A stretch of DNA of 39,402 nucleotides from Paludibacteraceae bacterium (GCA_024689005.1 JAILDU010000033.1:1-39402); one strand, 5' to 3'; positions 22,274 to 31,375 are shown, counted from the stretch's first letter. The notes: a model not told the origin generated them from the sequence alone. Numbers and translations: made by a program.

Positions 22274-23218
22274 ATGATACTCTACCCTAACTGCAAAATC
22301 AATCTTGGTCTGCGCGTTATCCGTAAGCGCGAAGATGGCTATCACGATCTGGAAACGGTCTTCGTGCCTATCTACGGCCTGCACGATGAATTGGAGGTCA
22401 CTACTCTTGACGATCATTCTCAGCCTTCTGTTATCCGTTTTCAGCAAGAAGGAATTACCGTTGATTGTGCTCCGGAAGATAATCTGATAGTCAAATGCTA
22501 TCGCCTGATGGCTACCAAGTATCCGCAGATTGGTAGTGTATCTGTGCGTTTTCGCAAGAATATTCCTTTTGGAGCCGGATTGGGAGGTGGTAGCAGCGAT
22601 GCAGCACACATGGCTCTCGCGCTCAATGACTTATTCTCTCTTGGTCTAAGTCACGAACAATTGGCTAACGATGTGCGTCCGCTTGGTGCCGATTGTCCTT
22701 TCTTCATATACAACACACCTTGCTACGCCGAAGGTATAGGAGACCTATTATCTCCTATCGACTTAGATATGAGCAGTTTGCGTATCCTGATGATTAAACC
22801 CGATGAAGGTGTTTCCACGCGCGAAGCATATAGCGGCATCATCCGTCATCCGGAAGTTACCGGACAAATCAGAGAACTGGTCATGCCTGACGTTCAAGAC
22901 GCCTTGTCAATTAAACAGGCCGACATGCTCAATACGCAAGCCGGACAATTGCCCTGCAGAGATATTCTCTCACAGCACGGCGATTGTTTCATCAACGATT
23001 TTGAGCAGACTGTATTCCCGCTTCACCCGACCATCGCGCATATTAAGCAACGCTTACTCGATGCAGGCGCATTGTATGCCGGCATGTCCGGCAGTGGTTC
23101 AACTGTTTACGGTTTTTTTGAGGACGATGCGGAAGGTCGTTCCTTGACCGGGCTGAGAATGCTTGAGAAGGAGTTTGCCGCCATGATATTGCTCAACGAT
23201 ACGCTTGCTAAGAGGTAA
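22274..23218 (+). CDS. ispE: 4-diphosphocytidyl-2-C-methyl-D-erythritol kinase IspE
   Basis: IspE phosphorylates CDP-methylerythritol in the non-mevalonate isoprenoid pathway. It is a GHMP kinase: the start YPNCKINLGLRVI, the ATP-binding motif PFGAGLGGGSSDAA (about 98-111) and the third motif GMSGSGSTVYGFF (about 270-283) are all intact in 314 aa. This length is slightly above the usual 280-300. It lies 24 bases after the permease gene. Its last 120 bases (23099-23218), including most of motif 3, lie antisense to the end of a histidine kinase gene. Confidence 0.95.
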   Translation: MILYPNCKINLGLRVIRKREDGYHDLETVFVPIYGLHDELEVTTLDDHSQPSVIRFQQEGITVDCAPEDNLIVKCYRLMATKYPQIGSVSVRFRKNIPFGAGLGGGSSDAAHMALALNDLFSLGLSHEQLANDVRPLGADCPFFIYNTPCYAEGIGDLLSPIDLDMSSLRILMIKPDEGVSTREAYSGIIRHPEVTGQIRELVMPDVQDALSIKQADMLNTQAGQLPCRDILSQHGDCFINDFEQTVFPLHPTIAHIKQRLLDAGALYAGMSGSGSTVYGFFEDDAEGRSLTGLRMLEKEFAAMILLNDTLAKR

Positions 23219-24226
23219 ACCCAAACCCCAACCTCTTTCTTTGGTTGTAAAACCTGCATTAAAGATTCGACGTTGAGTCTTTGTGTCCATACCTTTGCCC
23301 GTATCGGTTATGTCAAGCATCAGTTCGTTTTCATTCTCATGTATCTGTAGTACTATCAATCCTGCGCCAGACATAGCGTCCACAGCATTCTTGAGTAGAT
23401 TCTCTACTACCCATTGCATGAGCGGAGCATTCAATCTGACTATGCGACTAACGCCCTGCAGACTATCTGCATCTATTCGAACCTTACTGCTTACGCGCGA
23501 ACGCATATATGCTATGGCATTGCTGATCACTTCCACCCAATCGGCTTCAACCAGTTCAGGTTCACTACCTATCTTCTGAAATCGGTCGGCTATCATCTGC
23601 AGACGATCTATATCCTTGCGCATCTGCGGCACATATGGGTCGGTAGGATATTGCTCAGCCAGCAGTTGTTGCCATGCATTGAGAGACGAGATAGGAGTTC
23701 CCAACTGGTGTGCTGTCTCCTTGCTCAAACCTACCCATAGCATATTCTGCTCACTACGTTGTGCGGTCAGCATTACTATTACGGCTATCACAATAAAGAT
23801 GAAGATGAGCGCGAACTGTGCATAGGGAACATAACGCAGACGAGTCAGCAGATTGCTGTCTTCCCAGTATATATACTGCGTCATGTTTTCGTCTATCTTC
23901 AGTTCTATTGGACCGTGCTGTTTATTGGTGAGCACTTGACCATTAACGATAGGTTTTTCAACATTACGGCTGGCTATCACCCTATCCTCTTCGTCACATA
24001 TATACACTGGAATGGTAGTGTTTCCCTCTATGATGGACAATGCAAAATCAATGTCATCATCTTCGTCTGCCAAAACCAATTGTTGTTCTGCTTCAGCCCA
24101 CACAGACATATTGCGTTGTTCTTCTTGCTGCAGTTGGCGTGCCAGATTATTGGTAAATAGAACGGAGATAGCGACGATGATCATCGCTATCCCCAATACT
24201 ACAGTTCCTATTTTTCTATTGTTCAT
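23099..24226 (-). CDS. Membrane sensor histidine kinase
   Basis: A 375-aa sensor with two membrane helices (about 7-26 and 136-155) flanking a periplasmic sensing domain of about 110 residues. The kinase core has an H-box (ETAHQLGTPISSL; the phosphorylated His is in AHQLGTP), an N-box (NLLKNAVDAM), a G1 box (DTGKGMD) and a G2 box (GWGLGLPLSKRI). It ends with the family's final strands (GTTFRIVL). No response regulator gene is next to it, so its partner is unknown. It lies 27 bases downstream of mmdB on the same strand and could be co-transcribed with the decarboxylase genes, which hints at a metabolic or energy-state signal (inference). The last 39 codons overlap ispE antiparallel. Confidence 0.92.
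   Translation of the reverse strand: MNNRKIGTVVLGIAMIIVAISVLFTNNLARQLQQEEQRNMSVWAEAEQQLVLADEDDDIDFALSIIEGNTTIPVYICDEEDRVIASRNVEKPIVNGQVLTNKQHGPIELKIDENMTQYIYWEDSNLLTRLRYVPYAQFALIFIFIVIAVIVMLTAQRSEQNMLWVGLSKETAHQLGTPISSLNAWQQLLAEQYPTDPYVPQMRKDIDRLQMIADRFQKIGSEPELVEADWVEVISNAIAYMRSRVSSKVRIDADSLQGVSRIVRLNAPLMQWVVENLLKNAVDAMSGAGLIVLQIHENENELMLDITDTGKGMDTKTQRRIFNAGFTTKERGWGLGLPLSKRIVEQYHGGKLLLKHSQPGQGTTFRIVLKKTVNS
23210..23243 (+). terminator. Possible weak terminator at the ispE stop
   Basis: AAGAGGT (23210-23216) pairs with ACCTCTT (23231-23237) around a 14-base loop, followed by TCTTTGG, a poor T-run. It covers the ispE stop codon and also lies in coding sequence of the antisense histidine kinase. 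Weak call. Confidence 0.25.
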
Positions 24227-24253
24227 GTGTTATCGATGGTATTTATGCCTTGT

Positions 24254-25429
24254 TTATCCAAGCATGGTCAGCAATACACCGGCTGCAACTGCAGAACCGA
24301 TTACACCGGCCACATTCGGTCCCATGGCATGCATGAGCAGGAAGTTGGACGGATTCTCCTCTTGACCGACCGTCTGGCTCACACGTGCTGCCATCGGCAC
24401 TGCCGACACACCTGCTGAACCAATCAGCGGATTGATCTTCTCCTTCAAGAAAAGATTCATAAATTTAGCCAATAGCACACCACCGGCACTTCCCAATCCG
24501 AAGGCAACAATACCCATAGCCAAAATCATCAGTGTTTGCCAATTCAGGAAACTGCTTGCTGTAGCCGTCGCACCGACAGACAAACCGAGAAAGATGACTA
24601 CTATATTCATCAACTCGTTCTGAGCAGTCTTGCTCAAACGATCCACTACTCCGCACTCTTTCATCAAGTTACCTAACATCAGGCAGCCTATCAGTGGGGC
24701 TGCATCAGGCAGAATGAGTGCTACAATAGCTGTGATGATTATCGGGAATACAATCTTCTCCGTCTTGCTGACAGGACGCAATTGTCCCATCTTGATTGCA
24801 CGCTCCTTCTTGGTTGTCAGCGCACGCATGATTGGCGGCTGAATAACCGGCACAAGAGCCATATAACTATATGCTGCTATAGCAATTGGGCCAAGCAAAT
24901 GAGGCGCCAACTTTGATGTCAAAAAAATACTGGTTGGACCATCTGCGCCACCAATAATTCCTATTGATCCTGCTTCTGCCGGAGTGAATCCCAACGCATT
25001 AGCACAGAGGAAAGTAACGAATATTCCTATCTGCGCAGCTGCGCCCAGAATGAGCGATTTAGGGTTCGCAATCAGCGGACCGAAATCTGTCATTGCGCCC
25101 ACTCCGATGAAGATGAGGCACGGATAGACACCGGCTTTCACACCTATATATAATACGTCTAACAGGCCAGCGCCCTTTAATATGGCTCCGTAAGAGTGAT
25201 ATGCGGGGCTCTCCGGATCAAGGAAAGCTGACCACAATTCGCTATGGAACATACCGGCTCCCGGCAGGTTGGTGAGCAACATACCAAATGCGATAGGCAG
25301 CAACAACAGCGGCTCGTATTTCTTATGTATTGCCAGGAAGAGCAGGAAGAAGCTGACCAACAGCATAATTCCTTGCTGCCAAGTCATTTGCATGAAGCCC
25401 ATTCCTTGGAAAAAATCCGCAATATTCAT
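24254..25429 (-). CDS. mmdB: Na+-pumping decarboxylase beta subunit (MmdB/OadB)
   Basis: The integral membrane subunit that moves Na+ outward while carboxyl-biotin is decarboxylated. The 391-aa protein begins [14 protein letters not shown], has about nine to eleven membrane helices, and carries the family's ion-path motif [20 protein letters not shown] (Asp of the GGADGP segment). A later conserved stretch reads [12 protein letters not shown] with [19 protein letters not shown]. Together with the biotin carrier, the small anchoring subunit and MmdA upstream, it forms methylmalonyl-CoA decarboxylase. The three upstream genes are separated by 45, 43 and 19 bases. Confidence 0.95.
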   Translation of the reverse strand: MNIADFFQGMGFMQMTWQQGIMLLVSFFLLFLAIHKKYEPLLLLPIAFGMLLTNLPGAGMFHSELWSAFLDPESPAYHSYGAILKGAGLLDVLYIGVKAGVYPCLIFIGVGAMTDFGPLIANPKSLILGAAAQIGIFVTFLCANALGFTPAEAGSIGIIGGADGPTSIFLTSKLAPHLLGPIAIAAYSYMALVPVIQPPIMRALTTKKERAIKMGQLRPVSKTEKIVFPIIITAIVALILPDAAPLIGCLMLGNLMKECGVVDRLSKTAQNELMNIVVIFLGLSVGATATASSFLNWQTLMILAMGIVAFGLGSAGGVLLAKFMNLFLKEKINPLIGSAGVSAVPMAARVSQTVGQEENPSNFLLMHAMGPNVAGVIGSAVAAGVLLTMLG

Positions 25430-25474
25430 TGAGTCTTTGAATCCTTAAATGATAAATCTTTGAATTCTCACTTC

Positions 25475-25927
25475 TTATCCAAGTACGATGAGGACGTCGT
25501 CTTGCATTACGTTTTGTCCGGCAGAAACAAGGATCTGTTTAACAGTACCATCCTGCTCAGCCATAACGGCATTCTCCATCTTCATTGACTCCAGTGTCAG
25601 CAGAGTGTCGCCTTTCTTGATAGCCTGACCTTCGCTAACGAGCACTTTGATAATGCTACCCGGCAGCGGGCTCTTCACTTTGACACCATCAGCAGGAGCT
25701 GCAGATGTAGCCTGTGCTGGCTGTTGTGCTGGCGCAGGAGCCGCCTTAGGTGCAGCAGGGGTTGCTGCCTGTGCCGGTGCTGCAGGTTTCGGAGCTACGG
25801 TGGTCGGTTTCTCGGTCTCTACTTGATAAGTCTTGCCATTGACGGTTACGTTGGTCTTGCCGCCTGCTATTTCTTCTACTGCGCACTTATACTCGGTGCC
25901 GTTAATCTTGAAAGAAAAATTTTTCAT
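25475..25927 (-). CDS. mmdC: Biotin carboxyl carrier subunit of methylmalonyl-CoA decarboxylase
   Basis: A 150-aa biotinyl carrier. The N-terminal part (1-40) is a small beta domain. An Ala/Pro-rich hinge (about 41-80) gives the swinging arm its flexibility. The C-terminal biotinyl domain contains ESMKMEN with the biotin-accepting lysine K116. It carries CO2 from MmdA to the membrane subunit MmdB. Position between mmdB and the OadG-type gene is the arrangement normal for this complex. Confidence 0.95.
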   Translation of the reverse strand: MKNFSFKINGTEYKCAVEEIAGGKTNVTVNGKTYQVETEKPTTVAPKPAAPAQAATPAAPKAAPAPAQQPAQATSAAPADGVKVKSPLPGSIIKVLVSEGQAIKKGDTLLTLESMKMENAVMAEQDGTVKQILVSAGQNVMQDDVLIVLG

Positions 25928-25970
25928 TGTGTTGTTTTTGTTATTGATTGGGGAGTCCCAAATAAGTTCA

Positions 25971-26276
25971 TTAAAATCCTACGTTGTTTAACCCTAAAGC
26001 CTTGTCGTTCCAAACGGTAGAACGCGACTGTGAATTGATCACAGAGGCCGGTTTATCGTGGTTCATCTCTTTGAACAGGTACATAGCCATTGCGACAGCG
26101 GCTTTCTCGCCACCTTGCGGATGCTCGTTCTTGTCTTTTTGAGCCTTGTCTATCTTCTGCATAATCCATCCGAATAATTGCAGAATATACACTAGGCAGA
26201 AAAGCAGTACAAGCACTATTCCAAAGCCTAGACCTGTTACTATCCAAGTTGAAGATGTTATACTCAGTAATACCAT
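25971..26276 (-). CDS. OadG-type small membrane subunit (delta/gamma) of the Na+ decarboxylase
   Basis: A 101-aa protein with one N-terminal membrane helix (about residues 10-37, GLGFGIVLVLLFCLVYILQLFGW) and a charged cytoplasmic tail. This is the usual layout of OadG/MmdD subunits, which hold the carboxyltransferase to the membrane pump. The sequence AAVAMAMYLF in the tail matches the short conserved 'AAIAAAV/L' segment seen in the family. Assignment depends in part on its location between mmdA and mmdC. Confidence 0.87.
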   Translation of the reverse strand: MVLLSITSSTWIVTGLGFGIVLVLLFCLVYILQLFGWIMQKIDKAQKDKNEHPQGGEKAAVAMAMYLFKEMNHDKPASVINSQSRSTVWNDKALGLNNVGF

Positions 26277-26295
26277 AACTATCTATGTCAATTAA

Positions 26296-27852
26296 TTACA
26301 GTGGTATATTCGAGTGCTTCTTGAGCGGGTTAGTCAGACGCTTGGTCTGCAACATCTCAAATGCGCGAATCACGCGAGCACGAGTATTGCGCGGCTCTAT
26401 AACGTCATCTATGTAGCCACGGTTAGCTGCCTGATAAGGCGATGCGAACAAGTCACGATATTCTGCCTCTTTCTCGGCAATGAATTTCTTCTTCTCTTCT
26501 TCGTTCTCGATAGCCTTGACTGCCTTTGCCTGCAGCACTCCTACAGCTCCGCTGGCTCCCATAACGGCAATCTCAGCATTGGGCCATGCATAGCACATGT
26601 CGCCACGCAACTGCTTGCAGCTCATCACAATATGACTTCCGCCGTAAGACTTACGAACGGTAACGGTCACCTTAGGCACAGTAGCCTCGCCATATGCGAA
26701 CATCAGCTTAGCTCCGTGATCAATGATACCTGCGTACTCTTGGCCTGTTCCGCACAAGAAGCCCGGTACATCAACCAAGGTGAGAATCTGAATATTGAAT
26801 GCATCGCAGAATCGAACGAAACGTGCTGCTTTGCGGCTGGCGTCACAATCCAATACACCGGCCAACCATGATGGTTGATTAGCGATGATACCTGTCGAAC
26901 GGCCGTTGAAACGTGCAAAACCGCAGATAACATTCTTTGCAAAGTCTTTGTGAACTTCCATAAAATCACCGTTATCTACGATGGTATTGATGATCTCGTG
27001 CATATCGTACGGCTTGTTCGGGTCTGCAGGAACGATCTCGTTCAGGTTATCGTCCACGCGAGTGATATCATCGTTGCACTCGTAGTGAGGTGCTTCCTCC
27101 ATGTTGTTCTGAGGAATGAAGCTAACCAGACGACGTACTTCTGCCAAGGCTGCTTCCTCTGTCGGTGCAACAAAATGAGCCACACCGGACTTGGTTGCAT
27201 GTATCTGAGCTCCACCCAGTTGCTCTACAGTAACATCTTCACCGGTAACGGCTTTCACTACTTTCGGACCGGTAATGAACATATAACTATTCTGCTCGGT
27301 CATCATGATAAAGTCAGTCAGCGCCGGGCTATAAACGGCTCCACCGGCACACGGGCCAAAGATCACGCTGATTTGCGGCACTACACCCGAAGCCAAGATA
27401 TTACGTTCGAAGATCTCTCCGTAACCGGCTAAGGCACATGCACCTTCCTGGATACGTGCTCCACCCGAGTCATTCAATCCGATGATCGGAGCGCCCATCT
27501 TCATTGCCTGATCCATGACGTTGCAGATCTTTTGTGCCATAGTCTCGCTCAGCGAACCGCCTACTACGGTCGCGTCTTGTGCAAACACAAATACCAGACG
27601 ACCATCTATGGTTCCCGATCCTACCGCTACACCGTCACCCAAGAACACCTTCTTCTCCATGCCGAAATCATGGCAACGATGGGTGAGGAACATATTGATT
27701 TCCTCGAACGAACCCTCGTCAAGCAGCATATTGATGCGCTCACGAGCGGTATAACTACCTTTGGCGCGGTGTTTCTCTACCGCTGCCTCACCGCCTCCGG
27801 ACATTGCCTTCTCACGGTTCTCAATCAGTTTGTCTAATTTAGCTTGATCCAT
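26296..27852 (-). CDS. mmdA: Methylmalonyl-CoA decarboxylase alpha subunit (carboxyltransferase)
   Basis: A biotin-dependent carboxyltransferase of the acyl-CoA carboxylase beta family (518 aa, usual length). It moves the carboxyl group of methylmalonyl-CoA to biotin, leaving propionyl-CoA. Signs are KGSYTARERINMLLD, the oxyanion-type glycines of LNDSGGARIQEG and FGPCAGGAVYSPALTDF in the N half, and DVPGFLCGTGQEY with GGSHIVMSCKQL in the C half. The neighbouring Na+-pump genes favour decarboxylase over propionyl-CoA carboxylase. The methylmalonyl-CoA epimerase often found at this locus is not upstream; a secreted-protein gene is there instead. The promoter at 27887-27917 drives the gene. Confidence 0.92.
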   Translation of the reverse strand: MDQAKLDKLIENREKAMSGGGEAAVEKHRAKGSYTARERINMLLDEGSFEEINMFLTHRCHDFGMEKKVFLGDGVAVGSGTIDGRLVFVFAQDATVVGGSLSETMAQKICNVMDQAMKMGAPIIGLNDSGGARIQEGACALAGYGEIFERNILASGVVPQISVIFGPCAGGAVYSPALTDFIMMTEQNSYMFITGPKVVKAVTGEDVTVEQLGGAQIHATKSGVAHFVAPTEEAALAEVRRLVSFIPQNNMEEAPHYECNDDITRVDDNLNEIVPADPNKPYDMHEIINTIVDNGDFMEVHKDFAKNVICGFARFNGRSTGIIANQPSWLAGVLDCDASRKAARFVRFCDAFNIQILTLVDVPGFLCGTGQEYAGIIDHGAKLMFAYGEATVPKVTVTVRKSYGGSHIVMSCKQLRGDMCYAWPNAEIAVMGASGAVGVLQAKAVKAIENEEEKKKFIAEKEAEYRDLFASPYQAANRGYIDDVIEPRNTRARVIRAFEMLQTKRLTNPLKKHSNIPL

Positions 27853-27886
27853 ATTATCTATAAGTGCGTATAATCAAAAAAGCCTG

Positions 27887-27917
27887 CAAAAGTACTATTT
27901 TTTTTTGACATACGCAA
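27887..27917 (-). promoter_or_regulatory. Bacteroidetes-type promoter of the methylmalonyl-CoA decarboxylase operon
   Basis: On the minus strand TACTTTTG (27894 to 27887) is a full -7 match and TTG (27917 to 27915) lies 20 bases upstream. The -33 element is inside the left arm of the inverted repeat at 27916-27964. Confidence 0.7.
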
Positions 27918-27964
27918 GTGTGTGCAAATTTTTCTATTTTTTTTAGGAAAATCTGCACACACTT
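27916..27964. repeat. 11-bp perfect inverted repeat overlapping the mmdA -33 element
   Basis: AAGTGTGTGCA (27916-27926) pairs with TGCACACACTT (27954-27964) around 27 AT-rich bases. One arm overlaps the -33 element of mmdA. A second copy of the right-hand flank, AAAATCTGCAC, occurs at 27948-27958 and 27984-27994. On the plus strand a T-run follows (27963-27968), so a terminator is formally possible, but no plus-strand gene leads into it; an operator is more likely. Confidence 0.5.
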
Positions 27965-28019
27965 TTTTCTTTGTATTCAACGTAAAATCTGCACTTTTGC
28001 TATTAATTCACGTCATATA

Positions 28020-30155
28020 TTAACGCATTACCTTTTGGCTATTGCCTTGCGCATCCAAAATGACATAAATGCTATTCTGGGGATAATAGTTGCCTTGCAC
28101 TCTGCGTCCCATTACGTCATAGTATATTAGTTGCTCATCGCTATTATCTGTCGTCTGTTCAATACCTGTTGTTACGTTGGTTACCATCATTGGCACAACG
28201 CTCAGATAGAATCGACCTTCTTCGCTGGCATTCTCCGGCATGAAGGAGTAGTCTTCCTCTAGCAAATTGACTATACTGCCTGTATGCGTATCATTGAGCC
28301 ACACTGCCACCAATCCGCTGCGGTCGTACTTGCTCTCATCGAACGAGAAGGTTGCCGGAGTGGTCTTAACGTCACGATATCCAACAGGTACCGCATTCGG
28401 CATTGACTCTTTGCTCACTGCCTGATAAGCCATCTGCTGACCTGCCGACAGAGTATAGAGCGTCATCGGTGATTCTTTCTTGGTCTCTTTGCTGGTGAAA
28501 CCGAACATCTTGGCCAAATCCGCATTCATATCATATGCAGACGTATAGTTGTCGCCGTAGATCATGGTCGTGCGGTCGGTATGCTGACCTTGCGTCAGAG
28601 TGATAGCCACCTTGACATCTCCATCGTCATCCGAGTCATTATACATGTTAGCAGAACGGCGTGGAGCGTGTTGCGCACGGTCGTTTCTGACAAAAGCCAC
28701 CTCGGCGTCAAACTCTATTTGGATGAAGTAGCAGTTAAACGGATGTATTGTGACATCGGTCGTCATCTTTTGGGCGTACGACAAGAAGCCGTTCTCCGAA
28801 TAGACGGTGTAGTTTAAGTCTGCTATGTCATGTGCGTTCTCGCCGTTATCCAACTGAACGAGTGTCTGACCGATACCACCGCCTTTGTATGCCGGTTTGT
28901 AATCTGCCAGGCAGGGATTACCTATCAAGTTCCAGTTACGCTCTGCCTCTGATACGGTATCTTCAACATAGGTCACCTTAGCCGTTCTTAGACCTTCGCC
29001 TTGTGTCAAATCTGCCTTCATCGGGAAGCGAACCACTATCGGTTGTTTATCTTGATATTGGCCGTTCCATTTGGTCGGCTCAGCCCAGATAATATAACCT
29101 TTGCCCGACTCCAATTTTGCACCTGGGGCCAGGTCGTCAAATAGTTCCCAAGCGTACTTGCCCATCGAACGCTTGGCGGAATTATAACGCCAGATTGTAA
29201 AAAATGCGGTACCGCCATGCACTAGACTGCGTATCTTGGAGCAATCCACTTCGTATGGAACGGCAAACGGATACCAGTAGTTCCAGTCCAACGTATAATC
29301 GTAATTAACTATATTGTTATTGCGGTTGATAATACCTCCGTTGGCCACCAGTTGTGCCCATTGTTTGTTGATGGCATTTCCCTGCATCGACAATCCGTTG
29401 ACGGTGAGCACTGCTTCGTTACGCACCACTACCTTGCCACCGGGGTGAATCACTAACTCGGCGTCTATCGCTGTATTCTCGTCTATCGTCAGCGTCACGC
29501 CGGGCAGCACATTGACGTTGCTTCCTGCCGGAAATGAGAGCGACGATGCCAGCATATTGCGTGAAATGATGGTGGGTACTATTGTGTCTATCACACCGGA
29601 TATTTGCGAACAATCGTCGTAGAAAACGATATGTAGTTTCTGACCTGCGTGTGCGTTATTGCGCATCAGTTCGCGGCAATCTATACGCCAGTAACCGAAG
29701 TCTATCTTCTCGTTGGCTGACTCGTCCTCCACTATGCGCTCGCCGTTTGCGTAAATGCGACAGTAACCTTGGTCTGAACCATCGTGCAAATCGGTACTCT
29801 TGGAGCGGATATAGATATTATCACCATTCCATCCGTCAACGTACGCGTTCGACTTAACGAAATACGCTGAGAGCGACACATTGGCACGCTTGGCGCCAAA
29901 ATTGAAGGTCAACGGGTTCTCCGAGTAGTGCACACCCGACACCACCCACTCTGCAAACTGATATCCGGCTTTCGGATGGGCTGTCAACACGCGTGTCGAA
30001 CCGTTGCCCGGACTGTCATCTGTTATATATCCGCCGTTGCCATGTTGCTCCAGGCGTGTATATTCTTTCTCGCCGCAAACAACCACTTCCGCATTAACGG
30101 TAGTGCTTATTATGGAGAACATGACACTCAATATGATGTAAGCTTTTGTTTTCAT
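28020..30155 (-). CDS. Large secreted surface protein with InlB-like repeat and probable T9SS sorting tail
   Basis: A 711-aa secreted protein. A signal peptide (about residues 1-22) is followed by a divergent InlB/Listeria-Bacteroides-type repeat (about 45-98, with LTAHPKAGYQFAEWVVSG). A long beta-rich region comes next, with stretches such as NVLPGVTLTIDENTAI and GGKVVVRNEAVLTVNG that look like a beta-helix. The end reads LIYYDVMGRRVQG followed by a short 'IYVILDAQGNSQKVMR' tail; this is the pattern of type IX secretion sorting domains (YDxxGRxV, then a GxYxxxxxxxKxxK-like end). Secretion to the cell surface is inferred. No enzyme domain is recognised. It lies 56 bases after the FISUMP-like gene with no clear promoter between, so the two are probably co-transcribed. 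Confidence 0.75.
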   Translation of the reverse strand: MKTKAYIILSVMFSIISTTVNAEVVVCGEKEYTRLEQHGNGGYITDDSPGNGSTRVLTAHPKAGYQFAEWVVSGVHYSENPLTFNFGAKRANVSLSAYFVKSNAYVDGWNGDNIYIRSKSTDLHDGSDQGYCRIYANGERIVEDESANEKIDFGYWRIDCRELMRNNAHAGQKLHIVFYDDCSQISGVIDTIVPTIISRNMLASSLSFPAGSNVNVLPGVTLTIDENTAIDAELVIHPGGKVVVRNEAVLTVNGLSMQGNAINKQWAQLVANGGIINRNNNIVNYDYTLDWNYWYPFAVPYEVDCSKIRSLVHGGTAFFTIWRYNSAKRSMGKYAWELFDDLAPGAKLESGKGYIIWAEPTKWNGQYQDKQPIVVRFPMKADLTQGEGLRTAKVTYVEDTVSEAERNWNLIGNPCLADYKPAYKGGGIGQTLVQLDNGENAHDIADLNYTVYSENGFLSYAQKMTTDVTIHPFNCYFIQIEFDAEVAFVRNDRAQHAPRRSANMYNDSDDDGDVKVAITLTQGQHTDRTTMIYGDNYTSAYDMNADLAKMFGFTSKETKKESPMTLYTLSAGQQMAYQAVSKESMPNAVPVGYRDVKTTPATFSFDESKYDRSGLVAVWLNDTHTGSIVNLLEEDYSFMPENASEEGRFYLSVVPMMVTNVTTGIEQTTDNSDEQLIYYDVMGRRVQGNYYPQNSIYVILDAQGNSQKVMR

Positions 30156-30211
30156 GTTCGGTTTGGTTTTTCGTTTTACACCTAAAATATATCTGTTGTT
30201 TGTTGTTTTTC

Positions 30212-31303
30212 TTATTCCACTATGTCTTGACAGAGACGAACTGCTCGGCTATAACTGCGTGTACCGGGTTTCAATTCTATCGCATCTGACGGTCCCCAGT
30301 TAATGTCGTACACTTTGCCATCAGTGTGCAGGGTCGCTGTCCAATAGTAACCGGAACGGTTCTGCTTGTTGGCGTTGCTGTTGTTCGATCCGCCTCCACA
30401 GGCCGGAAGGAAAATAGCTCCGCAGCCCTCCATGTAGTTCCACTCTTCCTCAGTATAGACATTGTATCCGCCATTCATGCTGTATCTATTGCCGCCTTGA
30501 CTGTATGGTTTGAAGTGGAAATCAAGCGGTTTGCGTTCCTCCCAATCATTCGGTAAAAGCAACGCTCCGTTAATCAGTGTATCTGGTGCTCCGTTCTTGC
30601 CTATCAGGCGAATGGTGGCCAATGCCAGCAGCTTGTCTGCGTTCTCGCGCTCGTAGAATAGATAGCGCCATTCTTCCAGAGTCGGCGTGCGGAAGGTTGC
30701 TTCCGGTGTTCCGCCTAACTCAATATTGTGCAGCACACCCCAATCTGCACTATCGTACGGGGCTACCATGCCTTGATGAATATCGCAACCTAAGTTGTAG
30801 TTGGCACTGCCGTCCACTTCCCACGGGTTACAAGTTACCTTGCCTTGCGGGTTATTCTTGTTGCGCCAATTGACATTCTTCGTACTGTCCTCTGCTGCAT
30901 TGTAATAAGCACCATACCAGCCGCTTGCCCCCCAACTAAACAAATCCAACCAACCGGCATATTTGGCACGATTGGCTACGTTATTCGTGCTCTTCACCCC
31001 ATTCACATAAATAGTTCCATGTTCTCCTTTTGGGTCGCTATTAGAATTACCGCCAACGAAATCGTATTGGCGATCAGCTATCTTCCAGGTGTTGGTGGAC
31101 GGCTGGTACATCAGATTACCACGCGCAAAACGCACTTTCTTCGTCTCTGACAAAGAAAATTCTGAATCAATGAGCGTACCACCGTTACTCGTGAAAAGTA
31201 TCACAGCTTTAGAGGTATCCGGAGCTATACACGAAATCTCTTGTGCGCGTAACACGTATGTGTACGCTGAAACACATAGCAATATGAGAATTATTCTACG
31301 CAT
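30212..31303 (-). CDS. Secreted FISUMP/SUMF-like domain protein
   Basis: A signal peptide (about residues 1-20) precedes a 340-residue domain with the features of the FISUMP/sulfatase-modifying-factor-like proteins abundant in Bacteroidetes and Fibrobacter. These are VRFARGNLMYQPSTNTWKIA, AGWLDLFSWGASGW, DWGVLHNIELGG, FRTPTLEEWRYLFYER, GCGAIFLPACGG and a closing SYSRAVRLC. No lipoprotein cysteine follows the signal peptide, and no T9SS tail is visible. The fold is that of formylglycine-generating enzyme, but the copper-binding cysteine pair of true FGE is not evident, so a carbohydrate- or surface-binding role is more likely than catalysis (inference). Confidence 0.75.
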   Translation of the reverse strand: MRRIILILLCVSAYTYVLRAQEISCIAPDTSKAVILFTSNGGTLIDSEFSLSETKKVRFARGNLMYQPSTNTWKIADRQYDFVGGNSNSDPKGEHGTIYVNGVKSTNNVANRAKYAGWLDLFSWGASGWYGAYYNAAEDSTKNVNWRNKNNPQGKVTCNPWEVDGSANYNLGCDIHQGMVAPYDSADWGVLHNIELGGTPEATFRTPTLEEWRYLFYERENADKLLALATIRLIGKNGAPDTLINGALLLPNDWEERKPLDFHFKPYSQGGNRYSMNGGYNVYTEEEWNYMEGCGAIFLPACGGGSNNSNANKQNRSGYYWTATLHTDGKVYDINWGPSDAIELKPGTRSYSRAVRLCQDIVE

Positions 31304-31343
31304 TTTCGTTTAGGTTTAGTTACACACTTACAATAAATCGCCG

Positions 31344-31375
31344 CAAAGGCAATACAATTTTTATCAATATGCAAA
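31344..31375 (-). promoter_or_regulatory. Probable promoter of the FISUMP-like gene
   Basis: On the minus strand TGCCTTTG (31351 to 31344) is one base off TAnnTTTG, and TTTG (31375 to 31372) lies 20 bases upstream. The start codon is 40 bases downstream. Confidence 0.5.
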
